Positions 33,968-41,188 of a DNA stretch of 64,000 bases are shown here, in pieces. The translations under genes and the position numbers were made by a program. The stretch lies in assembly GCF_026241755.1 (NCBI RefSeq), contig NZ_JAPJDA010000005.1:1-64000 (forward strand). Reading direction: 5' to 3'. A model generated the notes under the pieces. It saw only the letters and a list, made by a program, of their open reading frames with translations. It made no database searches and had not been told where the DNA came from. The DNA comes from Salinimicrobium profundisediminis. Its GTDB lineage: Bacteria > Bacteroidota > Bacteroidia > Flavobacteriales > Flavobacteriaceae. Each line of letters opens with the position of its first letter. Within the stretch, counting starts at the first letter, position 1.

Positions 33968-34105
33968 ATGGCGAAACTCTACTCTCGAAAAAAATTGCAA
34001 CCCATGAACCCAAAAAAGGAAACCATAAGCTTCCTTTTAAGCTATTCTAAAGCTTTAAGAATAAACACTTACAAGAAGCTGGAATTTGAATCAATTTTAA
34101 ACTAA
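33968..34105 (+). CDS. Small 45-aa protein downstream of the sigma factor gene
   Basis: ATG 33968 to TAA 34105 encodes a basic 45-aa protein beginning MAKLYSRKKLQPMNPKKETI and containing SFLLSYSKALRIN and a KLEFESILN end. It is the only reading frame in the 190-nt gap before the next terminator. I recall similar PKKET-FLL-YSKAL peptides after sigma genes in other flavobacteria, which supports it being real; role unknown. An alternative start is the ATG at residue 13 (NPKKET). Confidence 0.65.
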   Translation: MAKLYSRKKLQPMNPKKETISFLLSYSKALRINTYKKLEFESILN

Positions 34106-34113
34106 TTGAACAA

Positions 34114-34147
34114 AAAAAAGATCTGCTAACGGCGGATCTTTTTTTTG
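34114..34147. terminator. Bidirectional terminator between the sigma unit and nth
   Basis: AAGATCTGC and GCGGATCTT form a stem around TAACG, with A8 before and T8 after. It closes the sigma/45-aa unit and overlaps the 3' end of the convergent nth gene (stop at 34126). Confidence 0.8.
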
Positions 34148-34788
34148 TGATATTCTTCCAAAACTGTTTTGCGGCCTATGGTTTTGGTGATGATATCCTT
34201 CTCCAGGTTCCATCCTCTTGCGGGGGAATATTCCCTGCCGTACCAAATGATTTGAAGGTGAAGCTCATTCCATAATTCCTTCGGAAAAAGGCGTTTTGCG
34301 TCCTTCTCTGTCTGTACCACATTTTTCCCGTTAGAGAGATTCCATCTGTACATGAGCCGGTGGATATGTGTATCTACGGGAAATGCCGGGATGTTGAATG
34401 CCTGAGACATTACCACGCTGGCGGTTTTATGCCCAACGGCAGGAAGCTCTTCGAGTGCATCAATATCTTCTGGTACCTCGCCGTGGTATTTTTCAATAAG
34501 TATTTTTGAAAGGCCGTAGATGCCTTTAGCTTTCATAGGAGATAAGCCTACAGGTTTTATTATCTCCCTGATCTCTTCTTCGGAAAGTTTTACCATCGCA
34601 TAAGGATTGTCTGCCCTCGCGAAGAGTAAAGGAGTGATTTGATTGACCCTAACATCTGTACTTTGCGCTGAAAGCAGCACGGCAATCAACAGGGTGTAAG
34701 GATCTTTATGATCTAATGGAATAGGGACGTTTGGGTAAATATCTGCTAAAGTGTCTATGACAAATTGAACTTTTTCCTGCTTGGTCAT
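34126..34788 (-). CDS. nth: Endonuclease III, lacking the iron-sulfur cluster cysteines
   Basis: A 220-aa base excision repair glycosylase/AP lyase. The helix-hairpin-helix LPAVGHKTAS supplies the catalytic Lys (K121) and VDTHIHR the catalytic Asp (D139); AVLLSAQSTD is the usual N-terminal motif. The C-terminal part, where most Nth proteins have C-x6-C-x2-C-x5-C, reads YGREYSPARGWNLEKDIITKTIGRK with no cysteine at all, so no 4Fe-4S cluster can form. ATG 34788 (MTKQEK) is chosen over 34809, which would lie within the promoter. Divergent from bcp. Confidence 0.9.
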   Translation of the reverse strand: MTKQEKVQFVIDTLADIYPNVPIPLDHKDPYTLLIAVLLSAQSTDVRVNQITPLLFARADNPYAMVKLSEEEIREIIKPVGLSPMKAKGIYGLSKILIEKYHGEVPEDIDALEELPAVGHKTASVVMSQAFNIPAFPVDTHIHRLMYRWNLSNGKNVVQTEKDAKRLFPKELWNELHLQIIWYGREYSPARGWNLEKDIITKTIGRKTVLEEYHKKKIRR

Positions 34789-34795
34789 TAATGTG

Positions 34796-34803
34796 TAACT
34801 TTG
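34796..34803 (+). promoter_or_regulatory. -7 box of bcp
   Basis: TAACTTTG fits TAnnTTTG and lies 17 nt before ATG 34821. Its initiation zone overlaps that of nth on the other strand. Confidence 0.65.
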
Positions 34804-34806
34804 AAA

Positions 34807-34814
34807 CAAAAGTA
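34807..34814 (-). promoter_or_regulatory. -7 box of nth
   Basis: TACTTTTG on the minus strand fits the consensus, 18 nt before ATG 34788, with a TTG 18 nt upstream (inside the first codons of bcp) at a good -33 distance. Confidence 0.65.
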
Positions 34815-34820
34815 CTAATT

Positions 34821-35270
34821 ATGACAACACTTCAACCAGGCGATAAAGCGCCCAATTTTTCAGCCACAGATCAGGAAGGGAAAAAACATACTCTGGAAGA
34901 TTATAAAGGAAAAAAATTAGTCATCTTCTTTTACCCTAAAGCGAGTACTCTAGGTTGTACTGCCGAGGCTTGCAATTTGAGAGACAATTATGAAGCTTTT
35001 CAGGCTAAAGGTTATGAAATTTTAGGAGTAAGTGCCGATTCACCAAAGCGGCAGCAGAACTTTAAAGAGAAGAATAACCTGCCTTTTCCATTGTTGGCCG
35101 ATGAAGACAAAGAAGTGATCAATGCCTTTAAGGTATGGGGTCCAAAGAAATTTATGGGAAAAGAATACGACGGAATTCACCGCACCACTTTTGTTATTGA
35201 TGAGCAGGGTGTAATTGCTGATGTGATTTCAAAAGTAAAGACTAAAGAGCACGCGGGGCAAATCCTTTAA
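34821..35270 (+). CDS. bcp: Thioredoxin-dependent thiol peroxidase (BCP-type peroxiredoxin)
   Basis: A 149-aa peroxiredoxin that reduces hydrogen peroxide and organic peroxides. GDKAPNFSATDQEG at the front, FFYPKASTLGCTAEACNLRDNY with peroxidatic C46 and resolving C51 (the C-x4-C pattern of this subfamily), GVSADSPKRQQNFKEK, and FPLLADEDKEV. ATG 34821 gives the usual start; the longer frame from 34791 would run through the promoter. Shares a control region with nth, linking oxidant removal and oxidised-base repair. Confidence 0.93.
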   Translation: MTTLQPGDKAPNFSATDQEGKKHTLEDYKGKKLVIFFYPKASTLGCTAEACNLRDNYEAFQAKGYEILGVSADSPKRQQNFKEKNNLPFPLLADEDKEVINAFKVWGPKKFMGKEYDGIHRTTFVIDEQGVIADVISKVKTKEHAGQIL

Positions 35271-35309
35271 AGGATTAAATTAAATGGATAAGGAATAATA
35301 TTATGAATG

Positions 35310-35684
35310 TTATTCTTTCTTCCAGATCTTCTGAAGGGTGGCAAGAGAATCACAGTTCTCGAAAAGCATTTCCAGTTCTCCTGAATCTGAATCTCCTGTC
35401 ACCATATAAACTTTACAGGAATCGGGATCTGTATTGCTGCGGCTGAAATCTACATCTCCTTTATGCAGAACTCTGGTAATAGAGGCTGTATCTATTTGCA
35501 GCCTCTCAATCTCAGAAATGGCTTCGTGGGAATATGCTCTTTCCTTTTTCCTAATATTCTTAAGTACGCGTGCATCGGGGCCGTAAGCGCAGGAAGTTTT
35601 TTTTCCGCTAAGAAAAAACGCAAGTATGATCAATCCTATGGCAAAACCTCCAAGGTAATAGCCGAGTCTGTGAATAAATTTCAT
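35310..35684 (-). CDS. DUF4258 family membrane-anchored protein
   Basis: A 124-aa protein with one N-terminal TM helix (LGYYLGGFAIGLIILAFFLS), then GKKTSCAYGPDARVLKNIRKKERAYS and a small soluble domain with IERLQIDTASITRVLHKGDVDFSRS, which I recognise as DUF4258. Two cysteines (SCAYGP, DSCKVY) face the periplasm if N-in. It begins 6 nt after ald on the same strand, so it is probably cotranscribed with it, a common flavobacterial pair. Function unknown. Confidence 0.75.
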   Translation of the reverse strand: MKFIHRLGYYLGGFAIGLIILAFFLSGKKTSCAYGPDARVLKNIRKKERAYSHEAISEIERLQIDTASITRVLHKGDVDFSRSNTDPDSCKVYMVTGDSDSGELEMLFENCDSLATLQKIWKKE

Positions 35685-35690
35685 GGAGCA

Positions 35691-36890
35691 TTAAAAAATA
35701 AGCAGGTTGATATCTCTATAAGAAAGATCAAACCATTCAGCAATAGATTTGTTGGTTAAAATTCCGTGGTAAAAGTACAAACCATTTCGCAGACCTCTGT
35801 CAAATCTTAAGGTATTTTCAAGGCCACCCTGTTCTGCGATGTGTAGTAGATAGGGTGTAAAAATGTTGCTTATAGAAAGGGAAGCAGTTCTGGCATATCG
35901 GGACGGGATGTTAGGGACGCAATAATGAACCACTCCGTTCTTTACAAACGTGGGCTTATCGTGTGTGGTAATCTCACTGGTCTCAAAGCAACCTCCCATA
36001 TCTATACTCACATCTATAACCACAGCACCTTTCTTCATGTGTTCTACCATGGTCTCGGTAACGAGGATAGGGGAACGGTTCTTTCCACGAACTGCTCCTA
36101 TCACCACATCACTTCTTTTTAAAGCTTTGATGAGATTCTTTGGCTGAATTGTAGATGTATGCAAAGGCCTCCCAAGGTTCGCCTGCACTGCCCTTAATCT
36201 GGTAAGAGAATTATCAAAAATCTTGACATTTGCACCCAGGCCAAGTGCAGAGCGGGCGGCAAATTCACCTACTGTGCCGGCACCAAGAATGGTAACTTCA
36301 ATGGGAGGAACTCCGCTAATGTTTCCAAACATGAGTCCGTTCCCGGCAGGATTATTGCTCATAATCTCAGAGGCAATAAGTATAGAGGCTGTACCGGCAA
36401 TCTCACTAAGAGCCCTAACCGCCGGGTAGGAACCATCGTCATCTTTTATAAATTCAAAAGCCAGGGCCGTAATTCTCTTGGAAGCCAGCTTTTGAAAATA
36501 GGCTTTCTTTTGTGTTTTTAGCTGAAGTGCTGATATAATGGTTGTCTGCGGATTCACCATATCAAGTTCCTCGAGGGTAGGAGGTTCTACCTTAAGGATC
36601 ATGGGGCAGGAAAAGACCTTCCTGGTATCTTTAGTGATTTCGGCTCCTGCCTCAGAATAATCTTTGTCACTGAATTTGGCGCCTTCCCCGGCATTGGATT
36701 CTATAAGTACTCGATGGCCATGTGCTGTCATGGCAGCTACCGCATCGGGACTAAGACAAACCCTCTTTTCCTGATAAGCGTTTTCTTTAGGGATACCAAT
36801 AAATAACTGGCCTTTATGTTTATAGACTTCCAGGGTTTCTTCCTGCGGAATTAATTGTTCCCTGGTAAAGGGAGATAGCTGCTCTGTCAT
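35691..36890 (-). CDS. ald: Alanine dehydrogenase
   Basis: A 399-aa enzyme interconverting alanine and pyruvate with NAD. FIGIPKENAYQEKRVCLSPDAVAAM is the AlaDH/PNT N-terminal domain with its substrate Lys/Arg; VTILGAGTVGEFAARSALGLGANVKIFD is the NAD-binding Rossmann motif; DVSIDMGGCFETSEITTHDKP and YCVPNIPSRYARTASLSISN are typical of the family. The chain is longer than the 370-aa Bacillus type, with an N-terminal extension (TEQLSPFTREQLIPQEETL) that is usual in flavobacteria. Heads an operon with the DUF4258 gene. Confidence 0.93.
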   Translation of the reverse strand: MTEQLSPFTREQLIPQEETLEVYKHKGQLFIGIPKENAYQEKRVCLSPDAVAAMTAHGHRVLIESNAGEGAKFSDKDYSEAGAEITKDTRKVFSCPMILKVEPPTLEELDMVNPQTTIISALQLKTQKKAYFQKLASKRITALAFEFIKDDDGSYPAVRALSEIAGTASILIASEIMSNNPAGNGLMFGNISGVPPIEVTILGAGTVGEFAARSALGLGANVKIFDNSLTRLRAVQANLGRPLHTSTIQPKNLIKALKRSDVVIGAVRGKNRSPILVTETMVEHMKKGAVVIDVSIDMGGCFETSEITTHDKPTFVKNGVVHYCVPNIPSRYARTASLSISNIFTPYLLHIAEQGGLENTLRFDRGLRNGLYFYHGILTNKSIAEWFDLSYRDINLLIF

Positions 36891-36903
36891 AATCTGTTGG
36901 TCA

Positions 36904-36911
36904 CAAAGATA
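36904..36911 (-). promoter_or_regulatory. -7 box of ald
   Basis: TATCTTTG on the minus strand fits TAnnTTTG, 13 nt before ATG 36890. Confidence 0.6.
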
Positions 36912-36941
36912 AAATTACGACATTTTTATGGAGTGAAAGAA

Positions 36942-37532
36942 TTAGAGTTTAACGTAGTACTCTTCCTGAATTTCCCCATCTCGGGAAGTATCTTCTCTAA
37001 ACGATTTGATCTCTTTATATTCTTTATCGGAAAACGGGGAGAAGGGGGAGATGTTTTCACGTTCAATTTCGGAGAGATCTATACCATAGATACGATCAAA
37101 TACTTTAATCCTAATGAGGTAAACAATAGAAAGAATCAGGATAAAAAATGGAGCTAAGTAAATTAGATCGCCACTATCTAGATCAATTACATCTAAGTAA
37201 GCATCTTCATAGAAAGCAGAGATCATTTGATAAAGATACATTAATGCTGGAACTAATATAACGTGATACCACCAATGTTTGCAGGTGAAAAACCATATTA
37301 TCAATAAAAGAAATGGAATTAATTTACTAAAATAAGTCCATGCAGCAGTCAATACATCTTGGTAATACTTACTCTCATAAGTAAAAAATGAATTTTCCCA
37401 AACAGGACTGCTTGGGAAAATTTCATATAAATAAAATAAATATGGGGAAAACCCTATAAATAATGCGATTAAACTACCCGTTAGTAGGAACGCGGATGAG
37501 CCTTCTATCGACGGCTGTTTTCTTAACTTCAT
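36942..37532 (-). CDS. Hypothetical membrane protein, four TM segments
   Basis: A 196-aa protein with hydrophobic segments near residues 15-35, 65-80, 85-105 and 125-145 and a charged cytoplasmic tail (DLSEIERENISPFSPFSDKEYKEI...). No family recognised. Its start overlaps the end of the upstream 47-aa gene by 59 nt in another frame, which is unusual; no later ATG would keep the first TM helix. The gene is AT-rich compared with its neighbours. Confidence 0.6.
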   Translation of the reverse strand: MKLRKQPSIEGSSAFLLTGSLIALFIGFSPYLFYLYEIFPSSPVWENSFFTYESKYYQDVLTAAWTYFSKLIPFLLLIIWFFTCKHWWYHVILVPALMYLYQMISAFYEDAYLDVIDLDSGDLIYLAPFFILILSIVYLIRIKVFDRIYGIDLSEIERENISPFSPFSDKEYKEIKSFREDTSRDGEIQEEYYVKL

Positions 37533-37617
37533 TTTTATTGTCATTATCTGTGTTAGAAGTTACAAATAAAGTTGCTCCAAAGATAGATACGGCTAAGAAA
37601 AGGGCTTTAATTTTCAT
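37474..37617 (-). CDS. Small exported peptide (47 aa) ending in RVPTNG
   Basis: ATG 37617 gives MKIKALFLAVSIFGATLFVTSN, a signal-peptide-like start, then a short polar part with DNDNKNEVKKTAVDRRLIRVPTNG at the end. I recall small flavobacterial proteins of the same size and ending in (R/K)-(I/V)-P-T-(N/H)-G, so it is likely real. ATG 37662 in the same frame is less likely as it precedes the signal peptide. A TAGGTTTG promoter box lies 42 nt upstream. Function unknown; could be a secreted or membrane peptide. Confidence 0.7.
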   Translation of the reverse strand: MKIKALFLAVSIFGATLFVTSNTDNDNKNEVKKTAVDRRLIRVPTNG

Positions 37618-37659
37618 GATATAGTTTTTTAAGGTTGTGTATATTTCGATTTGTTGATA

Positions 37660-37667
37660 CAAACCTA
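37660..37667 (-). promoter_or_regulatory. -7 box of the 47-aa peptide gene
   Basis: TAGGTTTG on the minus strand fits TAnnTTTG, 42 nt before ATG 37617. Confidence 0.55.
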
Positions 37668-37704
37668 TAAAAAACTAACCCGCTAATAATTAGTGCATTA
37701 TTCG

Positions 37705-37712
37705 TACTTTTG
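37705..37712 (+). promoter_or_regulatory. Orphan plus-strand -7 box
   Basis: TACTTTTG fits TAnnTTTG, followed by GCCGCCTTTTTGGAGAAA, which looks like a leader with a ribosome-binding-like GGAGAAA, but no gene follows on this strand. The 37713-37894 stretch is very AT-rich and only holds a 16-codon ORF (ATG 37833, MQNMKENSHRKFSTCY). Confidence 0.35.
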
Positions 37713-37894
37713 CCGCCTTTTTGGAGAAATTATTTTTAAACTTTTAAAATATCATATTTTAATTAATACAGTTAAAATAATTATTAATTCGGTTAATGAC
37801 CCTGAGATAATACATATATGTTAATAAAATGCAAAATATGAAAGAAAATTCTCACAGAAAATTTTCAACTTGCTATTAAAAATTTGGCGCTAAA

Positions 37895-38299
37895 TTAACA
37901 AAACTTTAACTTCCTTAAATCATTTTCAAGTATTAAAATTTCCACTTTTTGATCCCCTTCTTCAATAAAATTTTGAATTTTTTGAGGCCATTCAATAAAA
38001 TTCCAGTTGCCAGATTCAAGATATTCTTCAAAACCCATGTCCCAGGCTTCAGATTCATCATTGATTCTGTAAAAATCAAAGTGATTTACTGTTCCATTTT
38101 CAGTTTCGTAAACGTTTACAAGGGAAAAAGTTGGGCTACTGCCAGTATCTACGGCACCTAAGGCCTTTAAGAGGGCCTTTATTAAAGTTGTTTTACCCGC
38201 TCCCATTTCTCCATAGAACAATAGGGTTTTACTTCCAGATTTTTCCAGAAGTTTCCGGGCAACAGTTTCAATTTCAGATAGAAGGTAGGTTACTTCCAT
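37895..38299 (-). CDS. tsaE: tRNA threonylcarbamoyladenosine biosynthesis ATPase TsaE
   Basis: A 134-aa ATPase needed, with TsaB, TsaC and TsaD, to make t6A in tRNAs reading ANN codons. Walker A is FYGEMGAGKTTLIKALL; GSSPTFSLVNVYE and NHFDFYRI are the conserved substrate loops; FIEWPQKI is the last family motif. Length is normal. It starts 46 nt after porX on the same strand, but a TACTTTTG box lies 1 nt before its ATG. Confidence 0.92.
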   Translation of the reverse strand: MEVTYLLSEIETVARKLLEKSGSKTLLFYGEMGAGKTTLIKALLKALGAVDTGSSPTFSLVNVYETENGTVNHFDFYRINDESEAWDMGFEEYLESGNWNFIEWPQKIQNFIEEGDQKVEILILENDLRKLKFC

Positions 38300-38300
38300 T

Positions 38301-38308
38301 CAAAAGTA
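38301..38308 (-). promoter_or_regulatory. -7 box next to tsaE
   Basis: TACTTTTG on the minus strand, a single base from ATG 38299. If it is used, the transcript would start at or inside the first codon, so it may serve a leaderless message or be a chance match. Confidence 0.45.
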
Positions 38309-38344
38309 TTATGATTTGGGACTGTAAAGATAGTTAAAATCTTG

Positions 38345-39895
38345 TTACCTAGGTGATAAGACGCTAAAAGGGATGATCATTTCTTCCATTGATACTCCTC
38401 CGTGCTGAAAAGTATTTCTATAGTAGCTAACATAATGGTTGTAATTATTAGGGTATGCAAAGAAGAGGTCTCCTTTTGCAAAAATGAAGGAACTGCTCAT
38501 GTTAATGGCAGGAAGGTGTATAGTCTTTGGATTAGGTGCTGCCAAAACGTCTTTTTCCTCGTAAGTGAGGCTCTTTCCTGTTTTGTAACGCAGGTTAAGA
38601 CTGGTTTGTTTATCACCTATCACTTTTGAGGGATTCTTTACATTAATAGTTCCGTGATCTGTAGTCACTATAAGTTTGAATCCGAGGTTTTGAGCTTGCT
38701 GGATAATCTCGAGCAGCGGGGAATTCTTAAACCAGCTTTGGGTAAGGGACCGGTAAGACTTATTAGTAGATGCAAGTTCTTTGATCACTTCCATTTCTGT
38801 CTTAGAGTGAGAAAGCATGTCAACAAAGTTGTAGACCACTACGGTAAGATCATTTTCTTTTTGGCTCTTAAAGTTTTCAACCAGTTTTTTACCGGCTTTG
38901 AGACTACTTATCTTGTGATACTCGTGTTTAATATCGCTGCCCAGTCTCTTTAGCTGTGCCTGTAGAAATTCGGCTTCATGAAGGTTTTTTCCGCCTTCGT
39001 CTGTGTCATTCTTCCATAAGTTGGGGTGGAGCTTTTCCATATCACTTGGCATAAGTCCCGAGAAAATAGCATTTCTGGCGTATTGCGTTGCTGTAGGCAG
39101 GATACTGTAAAAGGGGATTTCGAGCTCCTTCTTATAGTAGTTGTTCACTACCGGTTCAAATGCCCGCCATTGATCATATCTTAAATTATCTATTACCACC
39201 AGCAGCGTAGGCTGTTCTTTGCTTAATTCGGGAAGTATCTTTTCCCTGAACAAAGTATGTGACATGGTGGGGGCATCGGCATTCTTCTCAAACCATGCAG
39301 GATAATTCTTATCTATGAATTTGCAAAACTGTGAATTTGCTTCCGTTTTTTGGGATTCAAGAATCTCAAACATGCCCGTGTCTTCAATATTTTCGAGTTC
39401 CAGTTCCCAGTAAATAAGCTTTTGATAAAGTTCTGCCCATCCTTCAAAAGAATTGATCTGGGCCATATCCATCGCGATCTTTCTAAACTCCTGCTGATAG
39501 CTCGAAGTTGTTTTTTCAGAAATAAGCCGGGAATGATCAAGGTTCTTTTTGATACTCAAAAGAATTTGATTTGGGTTGACAGGTTTAATGAGGTAATCTG
39601 CTATTTTTGACCCTATAGCTTCCTCCATAATATATTCTTCTTCGCTTTTGGTGATCATTACCACCGGCACGTTTGCCTGTTTTTCCTTGATTTCTGAAAG
39701 CGTTTCCAGTCCAGATAAGCCCGGCATGTTCTCATCCAGAAAGACTATATCAAAATTCTCCTTTTCTATTTCTTCTAAAGCTTCGGTCCCGCTTTGGCAG
39801 GTGTAAACTTTATAATTTTTACTTTCAAGGAATAGAATGTGAGGCTTAAGCAGGTCGATCTCGTCGTCTACCCATAATATTTTGATATCGTTCAT
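38345..39895 (-). CDS. porX: PorX: response regulator with PglZ domain (T9SS regulator)
   Basis: A 516-aa protein with a CheY-like receiver (residues 1-120: WVDDEIDLLKP acidic pocket, phosphorylation site D54 in FLDENMPG, conserved K in LIKPVNP) and a C-terminal alkaline-phosphatase-like PglZ domain (TLLVVIDNLRYDQW, IPFYSILPTATQYARN, IVTTDHGTINV, FQHGGVSMEEMIIP). In Porphyromonas and Flavobacterium PorX partners PorY and a sigma factor to control type IX secretion. ATG 39895 is used; the frame to 39931 runs into the divergent gene's leader. It is not a BREX PglZ, since there is a receiver domain and no brx genes. Confidence 0.92.
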   Translation of the reverse strand: MNDIKILWVDDEIDLLKPHILFLESKNYKVYTCQSGTEALEEIEKENFDIVFLDENMPGLSGLETLSEIKEKQANVPVVMITKSEEEYIMEEAIGSKIADYLIKPVNPNQILLSIKKNLDHSRLISEKTTSSYQQEFRKIAMDMAQINSFEGWAELYQKLIYWELELENIEDTGMFEILESQKTEANSQFCKFIDKNYPAWFEKNADAPTMSHTLFREKILPELSKEQPTLLVVIDNLRYDQWRAFEPVVNNYYKKELEIPFYSILPTATQYARNAIFSGLMPSDMEKLHPNLWKNDTDEGGKNLHEAEFLQAQLKRLGSDIKHEYHKISSLKAGKKLVENFKSQKENDLTVVVYNFVDMLSHSKTEMEVIKELASTNKSYRSLTQSWFKNSPLLEIIQQAQNLGFKLIVTTDHGTINVKNPSKVIGDKQTSLNLRYKTGKSLTYEEKDVLAAPNPKTIHLPAINMSSSFIFAKGDLFFAYPNNYNHYVSYYRNTFQHGGVSMEEMIIPFSVLSPR

Positions 39896-39900
39896 ATATG

Positions 39901-39908
39901 TATCTTTG
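39901..39908 (+). promoter_or_regulatory. -7 box of the HD-domain gene
   Basis: TATCTTTG fits TAnnTTTG with a TTG (39884-39886 region) about 16 nt upstream. It lies 26 nt before the TTG start at 39935. Confidence 0.6.
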
Positions 39909-39934
39909 TTGAGATTAATATTAAAGGACAAGAT

Positions 39935-41164
39935 TTGCTTCCAGGAAACAAACTCAAAATTTTAAACGATCCAATTTACGGATTTATTACTATACCTAAT
40001 GAGCTCCTTTTTGATATCATGGAGCACAAATACTTTCAAAGACTAAGGCGTATTTCTCAAATGGGTTTGTCATACCTGGTTTATCCCGGTGCGCATCACA
40101 CGCGTTTTCACCACGCTTTGGGTTGTCTTCACTTAATGCAAAAAGCCGTGAGGGTATTGAGGCTTAAAGGTGTAGAGATTTCTGCGGAAGAGGAAGAGGC
40201 CCTTCAAATTGCCATATTGCTTCACGATGTAGGCCACGGGCCATTCTCGCATGCTATGGAGCACAGCATAGTTGAAGGGGTGAGCCATGAGACCATTTCT
40301 TTCCTTTTTATGGAAGAAATGAACCGGAAGTTTAACCAAAGATTAACTATGGCTATAGAAATTTTCCGCGGAAAATACCCCCGAAAGTTTCTTTGCCAGT
40401 TAATTTCGAGTCAAATGGACATGGATCGTCTTGACTACTTAAAACGCGATAGCTTTTATACCGGGGTGGCCGAAGGGAATATCAATAGCGAAAGGCTTAT
40501 TAGTATGCTCACAGTAGTAGATAATGAATTGATGGTAGAAGAAAAGGGGATCTATTCTATTGAAAAGTTTTTGCTTGCCCGCCGCCTCATGTACTGGCAG
40601 GTTTACCTGCACAAAACCGGTGTGGTGGCAGAGCAGCTTTTAATTAGAGTGCTTCAGCGTGCCAAGGAACTTGTTCAATCTGGGCGCACTTTATTTGCGA
40701 GCACTGCGCTCACTTACTTTTTAAAACAACAGATCACGGCCGAGAGTTTTTCCGAAGAAACTTTACAAATCTTTGCGCGACTTGATGATTACGATATTCT
40801 TTCAGCAATGAAAGAATGGGCGAATGATGAAGATTTTGTGTTGAGCAGCTTGTGTCAAATGATCATTAACAGGGATCTTTTAAAAATTAAGCTGAAGAAA
40901 AAACCTGTTTCAGAAGAAAAAATGGAGCGCCAGCTTCAAAAAGTGATCTCGCGGTTTGGTATAAGCAGGGAAGAAGCAGCATATTTTGTGTTTAGCGGAG
41001 ACATAAGTAACCTCGCCTATAAAAGAGAAGATGAAAAAATTCATATCCTCTTTAAAAGTGGGAAAATAACCGATGTAATAAAGGCTTCAGACCATTTTAA
41101 TCTCAAAGCACTTTCCAGACCGGTGACCAAATTTTATATCTGTTATCCAAAACCAAAAGATTAA
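39935..41164 (+). CDS. HD domain phosphohydrolase
   Basis: A 409-aa SAMHD1/dGTPase-like HD protein. It opens NKLKILNDPIYGFITIP and has RRISQMGLSYLVYPGAHHTRFHHALG (first His pair), LLHDVGHGPFSHAMEH (HD), and DRLDYLKRDSFYTGV (last Asp), so the full metal-binding set is there. It may hydrolyse (d)NTPs; the substrate is unknown. No ATG exists at the family start; TTG at 39935, 6 nt after AAAGGA (39923-39928), is the likely start. Divergent from porX; 24 nt before lpxD. Confidence 0.88.
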   Translation: MLPGNKLKILNDPIYGFITIPNELLFDIMEHKYFQRLRRISQMGLSYLVYPGAHHTRFHHALGCLHLMQKAVRVLRLKGVEISAEEEEALQIAILLHDVGHGPFSHAMEHSIVEGVSHETISFLFMEEMNRKFNQRLTMAIEIFRGKYPRKFLCQLISSQMDMDRLDYLKRDSFYTGVAEGNINSERLISMLTVVDNELMVEEKGIYSIEKFLLARRLMYWQVYLHKTGVVAEQLLIRVLQRAKELVQSGRTLFASTALTYFLKQQITAESFSEETLQIFARLDDYDILSAMKEWANDEDFVLSSLCQMIINRDLLKIKLKKKPVSEEKMERQLQKVISRFGISREEAAYFVFSGDISNLAYKREDEKIHILFKSGKITDVIKASDHFNLKALSRPVTKFYICYPKPKD

Positions 41165-41175
41165 CTCATTTTTTT

Positions 41176-41183
41176 TACTTTTG
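41176..41183 (+). promoter_or_regulatory. -7 box of lpxD
   Basis: TACTTTTG fits TAnnTTTG, with only CCAGA between it and ATG 41189, so this message would be leaderless or nearly so. Confidence 0.6.
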
Positions 41184-41188
41184 CCAGA

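Noticed and set aside
38345-39895. PglZ domain, suggesting a BREX or Pgl phage-defence system
   Set aside because: The domain is fused to a CheY-like receiver with an intact phosphorylation site, the PorX layout, and no brx/pgl genes are nearby.
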